Below, one piece after another: positions 45,890 through 56,837 of a DNA stretch of 64,000 bases. Made by a program: the position numbers and the translations under genes. Positions within the stretch are counted from its first letter, which is position 1, and each line of letters starts with the position of its first letter. Source of the stretch: Calliopum simillimum (taxonomy: Eukaryota > Arthropoda > Insecta > Diptera > Lauxaniidae); NCBI GenBank assembly GCA_951812925.1, contig OX638371.1, forward strand, positions 114,227,124 to 114,291,123. The letters run 5' to 3'. The notes beneath the pieces are model-generated. The model was not told the origin of the DNA. It saw only the letters and a program-made list of their open reading frames with translations, and ran no database searches.

Positions 45890-46330
45890 TTCCATAAAAT
45901 TGTCACATCTAGTATACCGGTATATCTAAAAAACCGGTAAAAGTCCAAAAGTACCAAAAAAGATATAAAATGTCGATAAAAGTCCAAAAGTATCGAAAAA
46001 CATTTAAAATATCGGTAAGAGTCTAAAAGTATCGAGAAACATATAAAATATCGGTAAAAGTTCAAAAGTACCAAAAAATATCTAAAATATCGGTAAAAGT
46101 CCAAAAGAATCGAAAAACATCGGTAAAAGTCCAAAAGTTATCTAAAATATCGGTTCAAGTGAAAGTATCAATCGGCAAAAGTAAAAATGTGTCAAAAAAA
46201 AATCAAAAGCCAAAAAGTTTCGAAAAATATTGAAATAGTTACGTTTCAAATATAATAAGGTAAAAGTCCAAATGTATCGAAATACATCAAACAAATCGGT
46301 AAAGTCCAAAAGCACTTTGAAAAGCACTTA
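45890..46330. repeat. Minisatellite, about 37-bp unit, about 10-11 copies
   Basis: Units of the form AAAATATCGGTAAAAGTCC then AAAAGTATCGAAAAACAT repeat with variation from about 45920 to 46320. The open minus-strand frames (DFYRYF repeats) come from the array. Confidence 0.8.
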
Positions 46331-46406
46331 GTTGACATCACTGATAAAATCACTCCCATAACATCAACTTCTATATTCTCTCTTCAAGAATAAAAAAAAA
46401 CAAACT

Positions 46407-47135
46407 ACACGGAGAAAAATACGCATCATAATTTTTACTCCACTCGGCTAGCCGAAAAATTAAAGTAATCAACACTAAATTTCAAGTATAATTTACCTTA
46501 CGTAAGAACTATTTGATGGATCCCTAATGTCATATTTACAAATAAAATGTAGTTAAATAATAAAGGAATATTTACTACAAATTTCCTACATTTGACTTTA
46601 TGTAAAGTAATTTATACTTTCAGAAAAAAAATGTATGACCATTTTGAATTTATAATTCTAGTCAAAATAACTTTATTTATTTCACGCACAAAAATGAGTG
46701 TCATAATTGTCACCTTACTCGAGTAAGGTAAATATTATAAAAAAATAAAATCATTTTGACTTTTATAATTTTAGTAAAAATTTCTATTTTTGGACAGACA
46801 TTTTCTTTATTTACAAATTTGTTTGCTTCTACATCACATGCGTAAGCAGCGCAGAGGATATGTATCTGACTATCATACGGAAGGGCCAGGGTTCGTACCC
46901 CGGCGCCGTTCAGCTATTTTTTTTTTTTTTTTTTATTTTTTTTTATTTATTGTTTGAACTTTACAGTAAGGTAAATATCACTCCAATTTTTTCAAAAAAA
47001 TTACTAGCAAACATACATTCTGAATTGACTAAAACAGTAAGGTGAAATTTATATTGGTGTAAAGTTGTCACTATTTGAAATTCTGGTAAAATTTATGAGA
47101 AATAAAGTAGCGAGTACTATTTTTTTTCTCCGTGT
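46407..47135 (+). mobile_element. tRNA-core inverted-repeat element, best preserved copy
   Basis: Ends ACACGGAGAAAAA (46407) and, reversed, ACACGGAGAAAAAAA (47135). Arms match copies at 5575-5995 and 15960-16410. The central core (about 46846-46912) reads like a tRNA-derived promoter: GCGCAGAGGATA (A box region), then GGTTCGTACCC (B box, 46890-46900) inside a T-arm-like CCAGGGTTCGTACCCCGG. A run of about 18 T (46917-46934) follows, which would terminate Pol III. It is not a functional tRNA: no acceptable acceptor and anticodon stems. Confidence 0.7.
46846..46934 (+). ncRNA. Candidate Pol III-type transcription unit (tRNA-like core plus T-run)
   Basis: Internal A box-like and B box motifs about 40 bp apart, followed by a T-run about 17 nt after the B box. 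The arrangement is as in tRNA-derived SINE heads. The predicted RNA would be about 75-90 nt. Only sequence motifs support this; no transcript is known to me. Confidence 0.4.
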
Positions 47136-48165
47136 GAAGAGACCGTAGACAACAATAAAATATAATTCAAGAAGCAGCATAGCATTAACGAAACAAATGC
47201 AAACGAATCTTCTTTATGTAGCATTGCATTTTTTTTTCATTAATTTCATACTAAAAAATTAATGTTTTTCTTTTAAAAATCAAAAACGTAAGTATACCAG
47301 TTTGTTCCTTGGCACAATAGAACGTTTTTAAAAAAAAAATATTACAATCGGTTCAGTATATTTTACGACAAAACGTTACATAGCGTTTTCATTTAAGCAA
47401 TTTTATATAAATAGTATAGATAGAGATGCAAAGTTGTAGAAAAGAAAAAATAATAGAGTTATTCGCGACTAAACGGTTACTCTTTCGCTTATGCAAATCA
47501 ATATTACTTTTTATCGTTTGACTCACCGTTTTCATCAAAATGTTTCCTAAATAAAAAGTAATTGAAATCACACTGATTTTAGAACAGGCCTGTATAAGAT
47601 TTTTCTGGGCATTTTTTTTTTATTGAAATACACAAAACAGTTCTGATATTGAGTACAAAATTAAATCAAAAATGCAATTGGGAATGCAAAAATTTTGCTT
47701 TTTGATTACAAAAGGGTAAAATTGGACCATGCTATGTGGTCAAATTGGAGTAATTGCAGTTGAATTTAGCAGTTCACTTTAATGTGGTGAATGAATGAGA
47801 CGATCAAATGGTTATTTTTTTGTGGATTGAGTAGAATGGATACGTGAGAGAAACGAACTTTAAAATGTATAAGTACACAAAGTTAAAAACGCTTTGCTAT
47901 CCCTGCGCTTTCTTTTGCAAATGAAGCGCTCTATACTTTTTGGCATACTTTTATCACTAAAGCTACATCTATGTCTAATATCCCATCTTTTATGATGGAC
48001 CGCTTTTATAAAATATTGGCCGTAAAAAGTATTCTAATCAGACCTTTAAACTTTTATACTGTTATTCAAAAAGTTTTAAAAATTAAAGTTTTTTGAAACC
48101 TTTTTTTTGCATAAAAGTTAATAAAAAGTCTTTTTGAAAATATGCACTTGAAAAAATTTTTTTAA
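47136..48165. other. Abl intron 1, AT-rich, nothing recognised
   Basis: No exon, RNA gene or delimited repeat was seen. Confidence 0.4.
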
Positions 48166-48176
48166 ACTCTTACTAG

Positions 48177-49145
48177 GCACGGTGCTCTTGAACAGTCGAT
48201 AGGTTTTTTGAATATGTGGAGAAAATCTGTGAATGGGGTTTCATTTGTTTTAGTTTAGTGGTCTGAAAAATGCAAACCCCGAAATCGTAGCTGATCATCC
48301 CCGCGAAATATCGCAAAAATACATATCCCATATGAAATAAAAAAAATTCAGAAAAAAAAAACGCAACAAACAAATATTAAATAGTTATTTTGAATGTATT
48401 TTGCAATGCTGAATCCGAATCCGGCCTAAGAATTGCTGTATCTTATACGGTTTTTGAGATATCTTAGCCTAAACAAGGAAAAAAAATCCGATGCTATATT
48501 TTATTGCTGTGTTTTGGAGCTATATAACAGGACGTATATCCGTAAATTCTGATGCAGAAATGGAAAGCTCTAATTAATCTTCTAAACCTAATTCAAATAA
48601 TGTCGATATCTTTATTTTTCTCGGAGATATCCTAACCTAAAAAGTTAAAAAAGTGCAAAAAACGTGTTTTGTCATTATTTCAGTCTACGATATTTTGGAG
48701 AAAAATTAAGCTATTGACGTAATTTAAATGCGGTTTTAAAGAAAAATATTGGATCTTTCAGATAATGTATCGAATTCTGCGTATAAATGTTCTATACTAT
48801 AGTTATATAGCTTCGAAATTTAGCAAAAACGGTTTTTTTTCCTTGTCTATGCTAAGATATCTCAAAAACCGTATGAGATATAGCAATTTTAAGACCGGAT
48901 TCAGATTCAGCATTGCAAAATACATTAAATATAACTATTTTTATATTTGTTTGTTGCGTTTTTTTTCAGAATTTTTTTTATTTTATATTGGATATGTATT
49001 TTTGCGATATTTCGCGGGGATGATCAGCTACGATTTCGGGGTTTGCATTTTTCAGACCACTAAGCTAATACAAATAAATCCCCCATTCACAGATTTTCTC
49101 CACATATTCAAAAATCCTATCGACAGTTCAAGAGCACCGTGTAGG
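48177..49145. mobile_element. Palindromic (foldback) element, about 0.97 kb
   Basis: Arms of nearly 480 bp meet near 48660. CACGGTGCTCTTGAACAGTC (48178) and GATCATCCCCGCGAAATATC (48293) are inverted at about 49123-49142 and 49007-49026. GAGATATCTTAGCCTA is inverted as well. The ORF at 48765-49250 is simply one arm. Internal motifs are shared with 19916-21557, indicating a related family. Confidence 0.8.
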
Positions 49146-49284
49146 GGAGTCTGCTCCCTGCTCGCTTCCCTCGCCAACTCCAGCGTAGCTCTTTCTCTTT
49201 TTAATTCTCTCTCTTTCACTCTGCGCGAAAGACTTAGGAAGCGAACTTGATGTCGCGCGCAACTGAAAATTATTTTATATAATA

Positions 49285-49717
49285 ACACAGTGCGACACAT
49301 GAAAAGTGAACTAAAATCCGTTATAAGGCGTCGAAGTACTCGCCGAAACAAGTATTCTGCTAGAGCGTTTTGCAAAGTTAGCTCATATAAAGATTTTATG
49401 GTCATTTTTGCGATTTTTAAGGCACTGAGCGATTTTTCGATTTTTTCATATGGCTATATCTCAGTAACGAGCCGAGATATTGTTTTGATGACTTCAGCAG
49501 TGTTGTAGCTATTGAATAGAAGAAAAAAAATGCCGAACAAACTTAACCGAACAAAATTCATCTAGTGCCTTAAAATCGCAAAAATTACAATAAAATCCTT
49601 ATATGAGCCAACTTTGTAAAACGCTCTGGCAGAATTACTTGTTTCGGCGAGTACTTTCGACGCCTTATAACGGATTTTAGTTCACCGTCAATGACTTGAA
49701 AAATGTTGCACTGTGTA
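49285..49717. mobile_element. Foldback/MITE, 433 bp, with about 150-bp inverted arms
   Basis: ACACAGTGCGACA (49285) and GAACTAAAATCCGTTATAAG (49308) are inverted in the right arm, which ends ...TGTTGCACTGTGT (49717). Arms continue through TACTCGCCGAAACAAGTA to AAGGCACT. The centre (about 49433-49560) is unique. Confidence 0.8.
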
Positions 49718-50461
49718 ATAGAAAGATAACTAAGTTTTCTAAAAAAGTTTTTTGGAAAGCTTTTATCCATAAAAGTTTTTATAGAAGTTTTTTGAAAAAC
49801 TTTTTTTTTTTTAAAATGCGCCCAAAAAGGTCACTTAGAGGGATCGGAGACACCTCTGGTCATATTTTTTTTTAAAAAAAACTTTTATAATTTTTTTTTG
49901 ACTTTTATTTAAAAAAATTTTTATTAAAGGTTTTTTTAAACTTTGATTTCAAAAAGTTTAAAATTTTTTACATGACAATGTTCTAAGTAGCGCTATTTAC
50001 ATCAAGAAAGAAGCGCTTTAGTGTTGCTTCCGATAGGGATGCTACTGTCTCATATTCACATTTTTATTGTTTACAAAAATACTGACATAAAGTAATCACA
50101 AAATAATACATACGAGTACATAATTTTTTTATTTTAAATTTATTATTTTTGTGCATTGTTGATGGCTACTACATACTACAGTTCATATTATTAAGTATAT
50201 TCAGTGGAACGTCAATTGATTGCTTGCGGAAAACAACTCATAATATTTGCTTTAGTTAATAATAAATTTTTATTTTTTATTTGCATACCGGAAATTCCAG
50301 TTGTAGCATATTTTTTCTTGTTTTTACTGTTTTGATAACTCGCACGCGATTTGTATGAGCCATCAGCTGTTCAGAGAAATTTGTTTATTTTTTAATGCGA
50401 AAACACTATGATCAGCTGTTACTTATTTTGGGATCAAACTAATTTTTGTGTTATAAATAAT
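49718..50461. other. Abl intron 1, AT-rich, nothing recognised
   Basis: Long T-runs and AT-rich DNA; no gene seen. Confidence 0.4.
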
Positions 50462-51792
50462 AGTGCAGGCAAATTAGGTATTCATTTCTAATTTTGTTGA
50501 ACATGCACCGATTTTGATCCGACAGGGCTTATTTTGTTCGTAATAAAATTTAGAACAAAACCAACAAATTAGTTTTTTCCGGCCTTTCCCCAAAATTTCT
50601 TTAGTCCCCCGTGAACCTTCAAAATCGGATAAATTCAATAAAACTGTTCTAAAATGCTTAAAAATGGAAAGTTATGCTATTCACGGGGTTCTCTAGATTG
50701 CTGAATCCAAATATGATGTTGGAAAATGAAAAAACTCAAAATGGCGCCCGGAAAACTGCGTACATACCCATTTTAAGCACCAAAAATGGGAAAAAATCGT
50801 TGCAGGGGGTTTTAGCCTAGAAGTCTTGTTACATTGAATGAATTTATACGGTCGGTGTGGGATATTGTTTTTTATACTATAAAAAGTAAAGTTTACCAAA
50901 CATTTTTGTGTTTTTGATTTGTTTATTATTTAAGCAATAACTATAAAATGATAAAACAACTCAAAATTAAAAATATTTGTAACATTTTGCAAACCCTTTT
51001 TTCTAAACTAATTTGAGGTCGCTGAACACGAAAAACCCAATTATTTTTTTTTTTTCCTTGCGGCCGTTCCCGAGTTATTCGTTATTTTATATTTTCAAGG
51101 TTATAGCTTCATATACATCAATATATTCCTATGACGCCAAGTTCGATCAATTTTATTTTTCCACGTTTACAAAGAGTGCTTAATGGCGCTTCTAACAAGT
51201 ATACCAATGATTATGCTTCGAGCAAAATTGACTGAGTTATAACAGAAAAAAGTTTGAAATTTAAAAAATAATAATAAAATAATTAAATAAAAACATAAAT
51301 TGGTCTGATGATGGTTACGTGGCGGTAACCGAAACATATGTCACCATAGCCATGTTCAGTAGTTTTTTCTCTTCTCCTAATTGTCATAATATTCTAAGTT
51401 GGAAAATGCATGGAATTTTCGATTCTTGCAAAACAATGACTAAAGTTCATAAAATTAGTATAATTTAAAAAATTTTTGAAATTTTTCACATCAACTTCAA
51501 ATGAAACATTTGGTTTTTGGCATATATTTTTTTTTAATTCTTATTTTTTAGTAATTTTATTAAATGGCGCATATAATTGCAAACATTTTAAGCCTATGTT
51601 GAGCAAAATCGAATGAAATTTCCAAAAGATATTAGGGTTTTAGTGAAATTTTGGGGAAAGGCCGGAAAAAACTAATTTGTTGGTTTTGTTCTAAATTTTA
51701 TTACGAACAAAATAAGCCCTGTCGGATCAAAATCGGTGCATGTTCAACAAAATTAGGAATGAATACCTGTTTTTACCTAATTTGCCTGCACT
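50462..51792. mobile_element. TIR element, 1.33 kb, with about 140-bp ends; carries a hammerhead-like motif
   Basis: AGTGCAGGCAAATTAGGTA (50462) starts an inverted terminal region that continues through AACATGCACCGATTTTGATC and AATTAGTTTTTTCCGGCC and is matched at 51635-51792. The right end has an insertion of about 7 bp after the first 21 bp. Flanks ATAAATAAT (50453-50461) and ATAAATTTT (51793-51801) may be a decayed 9-bp duplication. The interior shares a phrase with 34.9 kb. No transposase is visible. Confidence 0.75.
51292..51356 (+). ncRNA. Candidate hammerhead ribozyme (Penelope-like minimal type)
   Basis: Core boxes: CTGATGA (51305-51311) and GAAA (51331-51334). Stem II is GGTTAC/GTAACC (51313-51318 with 51325-51330, 6 bp, 6-nt loop). 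Stem III is 2 bp (AC/GT) closed by ATAT (51334-51341), and the expected cleavage site is after C51342 in GTC. Stem I is TGGT/ACCA (51301-51304 with 51343-51346) plus AACAT/ATGTT (51292-51296 with 51352-51356), separated by an internal loop. A very short stem III and an internal loop in stem I are known features of hammerheads in Penelope-like elements and related retrozymes. One oddity is an extra T (51312) between the core and stem II. Confidence 0.6.
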
Positions 51793-51801
51793 ATAAATTT
51801 T

Positions 51802-53930
51802 AATGAAATATTTTATCTCTTCACATACAATTGACTTTTTTGCAGTTTATTTTTTCTTAAAGAATGCTGCTGTATTTTGCAAATTTACACAACGATGTAT
51901 GATTGCGTGTCAGGGTTCTGGCTGGTAAATATGATGGGACTTTTAATAATGACAAAAATTCTGTTTTTTCAAAAATCTTTAAAAAAAACTTCAAATGCCA
52001 AAATATCTTCTAAATATACATAATGCTTGAATTCTGTCAATGCTGAAAATCCAAGGGCAATGAAGATTTAAAAGGCAGTGGAGTTTTAATAACTTTGAAA
52101 GTTTTCAAACTCATCCAAATTTTGTCCAAAAAAAGTCAACTGAAAGGGAAGGTAAAGTTATATTCGAAGTTCACCAATCTTGCTTATAACTTTGCCTTAA
52201 AAACGATACCTTTCGATTAATCAACGATACAATTAAATCGTAAATTGTATGAAAATATCCGATCAATAATTGTTTTCGGTTAATCGTCCCATCACTGCAT
52301 TTTTGGTAGAAAAAATTGTCTGAGGTCCAAAATTTTGGACCAAAAGTTTACTGTAGAATAACCCGGTTCCGAGACATATGTATGCAAAACACTGATTTTT
52401 GTTACCTTGAATAACTTCATAATTTACTATTCATGTACATATAAATAAAGATTATACTGGTGATAAAAAAATGCTCATGGAATTATTTTGCAGAAAAATC
52501 TTGATTCTGAATAGTTTGCAGCTCACGAAATCTCTGAAATTGTTCATAGCAAAAATTCTAATACCATGAGTATAGCCAAAATATTCCCACCGTTTTTAAT
52601 TGGTACATAAAACACTTCATGTGCGGTTATTTCTACAATTTAATTGTATTTATGAGGAACATGACTCAGAATAGTACGAAGAGATTAAATACTTGAAGTA
52701 TTTGAATGAATAATTGAACATAAACAAATCATAAAAATGCAAATCAATTTGAAAACACTGAGCATAATTGGTGATAATAAAAGCAACAACTTTTAGTATT
52801 CCAACGCTGTCACAGTCAAGTGATTTAATTCTATGAACGAAAAGTCTAAACATAGCAAAGCTCTGATAAAAAAAATGTCAAAAAAAAAAAAACACTGCGA
52901 TTAGCACAATTGTAGAAAAAATTAAATAAATATGATAAGGAGATAGGAGGGAAAGCCTTTAAATTGAATTCAAAGTCAAACAATTTGCTTAGGCGTTTCA
53001 TTGCAATAAAAAACAGAAAATGTCTAAGTGCCAAGTGATAAAACTGCACATGTTCACGAGCGCAACTGATTGTTGTGATTTTAATAAAATATTATAAATT
53101 ATATTAAATAAAAGTTGTATCAAAAGTAAAAACCGTTTTATTTATAAAATGCAAACTAGGTTACGCTCAAGGTTTTGAAAAAAAATCTACAAATTCGCAA
53201 TTTTATTTTCATGCTTTATACTTTATAAATAAATGCTTTAATTATCGATTTTTCCCAAGAAAAGTAGCCCGTTTATTTTCGTATCAATGAAGAAGCGAAA
53301 CATTAAACATTTATTTAGTTGCGGTAGGACATAAGTGCTATGTACGTTCAAATTGTATTTAACTAATTGACACATAAAAAACTATAAGCATTTTTATCAA
53401 TTTAACAATAAAACACAACATCTGCAGCAGCTCATCTCATTAATGTTCATTAGGCAACATAAATCACAAACGCACGGAATCACGTCGTGGAGCTGCTGTT
53501 ATACCACCTCACATTGGGTTTCCGTCCATCGTCACAACGCAAATCAAATGACAAACGACCAACATTCAAAATTGCGTAAAAATGCCCTTCCGGCGCGTAA
53601 AATCAACTTTATGTGCTTGCACGGTGTGGGTGTTTTTATGCGTTTTAAAATTCTATGTATTTCAACCCCTATTGCTAGTGCTACTTATGCCGTTAAAACC
53701 TCTATTTTTTATGTTTAAGAACATTAATCTGTGTACTCTCAGCGAATGTTATTGCACCCCCACTTACTTACGCACTTCCTCGTTTGTATATACATATATA
53801 ATTCATATAATTCACGTAAGTGTTAAGGTATTGTAGTAAATTTTATTGTGTCGCAATAAGAAATGATACAAGGCATTTTAAGTAAAAAGTAAATATTTGG
53901 AAATATAATGCATTTCTGAAAAGGATAAGT
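51802..53930. other. Abl intron 1, AT-rich, nothing recognised
   Basis: ORFs such as 53443-53718 show no domain and no exon-like flanks with Abl phase. No delimited repeat was seen. Confidence 0.4.
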
Positions 53931-53934
53931 AGTT

Positions 53935-54255
53935 AAATAAGGCGTTAGGAAATAACGCCCAGTGAAAAAACACCAAAAATTAAAAAAAAACCAAATAACG
54001 CCCAATAAATAGAATGACGAAATAACGCCCAAAAAAAAAACGAAATAAAGCCCAAATAATTTTCATACAGCAAAATGTTATTTCCAAAATGATTATCGCC
54101 GAAATTTATATGGAAATAATTTGAGCGTTATTTCGTTTTTGTTTTTGGGCGTTATTTCATATTTTTTGTGCGCTATTTGGTTTTTATTTTGGGCGTTATT
54201 GCGTCATTTTATTTTTTGGTCGTTATTTCGTTTTTTTTTTGGGTGTAATTTCATT
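53935..54255. repeat. Inverted array of AACGCCCAA motifs
   Basis: AAATAACGCCC recurs at about 53951, 53992 and 54021; past about 54085 the same motif runs inverted (GGGCGTTATTTCG) at about 54121-54260. The whole forms an imperfect palindrome of short repeats. Confidence 0.7.
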
Positions 54256-54264
54256 TTTTAAAAA

Positions 54265-56375
54265 TCTAGAACTGGGCCGCGGGCCTTTACTCTTCGACGA
54301 CGGGCTCGGGCCTTGAAATCGAGTTTTATGCGGGTTACGTGCAGGCACGGGGCTAACAATAAAAGCTTAAAAATTAGAGGCCTGTAAATTAGACCGGTAC
54401 GTTTTGGACGAAAGTTTAAAATTTGTAGCGCAACCGGCAGAATTGTAAAGTTTAACTATCGACATGAAGATTTCCGCCACCCTAGCTCTGAGAGATGACG
54501 GGAAGGGGTGCCGATATATTTTTGAAGGTTGAAAAACGTGGTTTAAAAATGCATGTTCATAGGTCTGAAGTGAATCAATTCTCAGCTTCGTAGTAGGTCG
54601 AAAACTGAAATCCAAGACATGGATTCTTATGTATTTTTTCCCGTAGAATCGAATGGCATCATTAGGTTTCTGATTAGACGTCCATTTTTGGCGTTAAGTG
54701 AACTTTTCAGCTCAAAAAGTCGAAATTTTTCCAAATCCCCTGTTTGAGCACTCCACAATTGAACAGAAAAAATCTTAGAAAAATTTGAAATGTATATTTT
54801 GTTAGGATTTTTTCTGACAAATCCAGTGGTATCATTTTTTTTGCGCTACGGCATTATTTTCATTCATGAAAAACGAATTTTTGATATTTATTATCAAAAA
54901 ATATCACGAAATCGGGCATTAATATTTAGTCAACGACGGTTCCCAACGTCCGGACGGTTTTTTTTTTTCGGTGCCCACTAGTAAAATTTTTTTAGAATAT
55001 TTTTGAAATCTTTTTTAACCCATTATAAACAAGTTTTTGAAAAAGGAGTCAAAAAGACCCTTAAAAACGGGATATAATGGGTTAAGATGTTCGCATAACT
55101 TAATGTAGAATCAAGCATGGAACAATGTTTTAGAACATCTTAACCCATTATAAACAAGTTTTTGGATAAAGGGGTCGAAAAGACCCTTAAAAATGCGATA
55201 TAATGGGTAAAGATGTTCTAAAATATTGTTCCATGCTTGATTCTACATTATGTTATGTGAACATCTTAATCCATTATATCGCATTTTTAAAAGTCTTTTC
55301 GACCCCTTTTTCCGAAAACTTGTTTATAATGGGTTAAGAGGTTCTAAAATATTCATCAATGATTGATTCTACATTAAGTTATGTGAACATCTTAACCCAT
55401 TATATTCCGTTTTAAGGGTCTTTTTGACCCCTTTTTCAAAAACTTGTTTATAATGGGTTAAAAAAATTTCCAAAAATATTCTAAAAAAATTTTACTAGTG
55501 GGCACCGAAAAAAAAAAACCGTCCGGATGTTGGGAACCGTCGTTGACTAAATATTAACGCCCGATTTCGTGATATTTTTCGATAATAAAAATCAAAAATT
55601 CGTTTTTCATGAATGAAAATAATGCCATAGTGCAAAAAAAGGGTACCACTGGATTCGTCAGAAAAAATCCTAACAAAATATAAATTTCAAATTTTTTTAA
55701 GATTTTTTCTGTTTAATTGTGGAGTGCTCAAACAGGGGATTTGGAAAAATTTCGACTTTTTTGAGCTGAAAAGTTCACTTAACGCCAAAAATGGACGTCT
55801 AATCAGAAAACTAATGATGCCATTCGATTCTACGGGAAAAGATACATAAGAATCCATGTCTTGGATTTCAGTTTTCGACCTACTACGAAGCTGAGAATTG
55901 ATTCACTTCGGACCTATGAACATGCATTTTTAAACCACGTTTTTCAACCTTCAAAAATATATCGACACCCCTTCCCGTCATCTCTCAGAGCTAGGGTGGC
56001 GGCAATCTTCATGTCGATAGTTAAACTTTACAATTCTGCCGGTTGCGCTACAAATTTTAAACTTTCGTCCAAAACGCACCGGTCTACTGTAAATATGTAA
56101 AATATTGTTTAAATGTGGGGCTAAGAATGACAATGGAGTAAGTCAAGTCAAACAAATCGTTTTATATGATTCGACCAAAAAACTCAAATAAGTATAATGT
56201 GGTTTTTCCTTATTTGAAAATCATTGAATTAGCTTCTTCAATAATGTAATAATATGATAGGATTGGGCCGGGCTCGAGCTTTGACAAAAAATATTCGTGC
56301 GGGCCCGCTCTTTTTTCAAGTGCGTATTCGTGACGGGCCGGGCCTCAAAAATTAGGCCCGTACCTAGCTTTACTT
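54265..56375. repeat. GC-rich repeat interrupted by a foldback element
   Basis: GGGCCGCGGGCC, GGGCTCGGGCC and GCACGGGGC at 54274-54352, and GGGCCGGGCTCGAG, GCGGGCCCGC and CGGGCCGGGCC at 56267-56366, stand out from the AT-rich surroundings. They sit on either side of the 54390-56086 foldback, so they look like two halves of one older element. The outer ends (TAGAACTGGGCC and, reversed, TAGGTACGGGCC) are only loosely similar. Confidence 0.45.
54390..56086. mobile_element. Foldback element, 1.70 kb, with 8-bp target duplication
   Basis: TAGACCGGTACGTTTTGGAC (54390) starts arms of about 845 bp that are inverted copies of each other around 55240; the right end reads CACCGGTCTA (56086). The 8-bp CTGTAAAT flanks it exactly (54382-54389 and 56087-56094). 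Around the centre a secondary repeat (AACCCATTATA, ACAAGTTTTTG, AAAAGACCCTTAAAAA) occurs four times in alternating orientation. The arms encode only mirror-image short frames (54367-54615 - and 55861-56100 +, both beginning MDFSFRPTTKLRIDSL). The 8-bp duplication suggests hAT- or P-like transposition; no transposase is present. Confidence 0.88.
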
Positions 56376-56837
56376 CAAATAGAACTCTTCTACGGATACT
56401 CCTTTAAGGATACTTAGAAATAGACCGAACATTTTTCTAATTTTACGGTTACTAGGAAAAGTACAAATATTTTGGAATAATGTTAGTAGGATTTTCTTTA
56501 GAACTCTTCGAAATCAGTCCAGATCTCTGATCAGAACTTTTTTTTTCTTGTGAGCTCAAAAAAGTTATCAGAACTCCTCCACGTGAAAAAAGCGTCGCTG
56601 AGCAAAAAGCGGTACAACTTCGATTTTTGGTCCAGCTTCACAGAGCCATTTCAGATATTGTGAAGGAACTCTAGAACTATTCCCAATGAACCAGAACATG
56701 AGTGATTCAAACTCGAAAATTACTGAGACAAACTGTATAAAATATTGAATGGAAAAGTAAAAATTTGACACAGGAAAAATACCAGTGAGCTCTGCGATAT
56801 TTGCCTGGGATTCCCTTCAATTATTACGTTGTGACAT
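56376..56837. other. Abl intron 1 with a dispersed repeat fragment
   Basis: 56718-56805 resembles 10855-10945 (CAAACTGTA, AATATTGAATG, CCAGTGAGCTCTG). Nothing else was recognised. Confidence 0.4.

Noticed and set aside
45886..46327. Tyr/Phe-rich repeat protein on the minus strand
   Set aside because: The open frame is produced by the 37-bp minisatellite, whose unit happens to lack stops in that frame.
45230..46330. CRISPR-like array because of regular repeats
   Set aside because: Repeats are contiguous and diverged without unique spacers, in a eukaryotic intron.
46846..46912. A functional tRNA gene
   Set aside because: Only the A box region and T-arm are good; acceptor and anticodon stems do not form, and it sits inside a repeat family with T-run tails.
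48765..49250. A 161-codon gene
   Set aside because: The frame is one arm of a palindromic element; the mirrored arm gives the matching minus-strand frame at 48173-48373.
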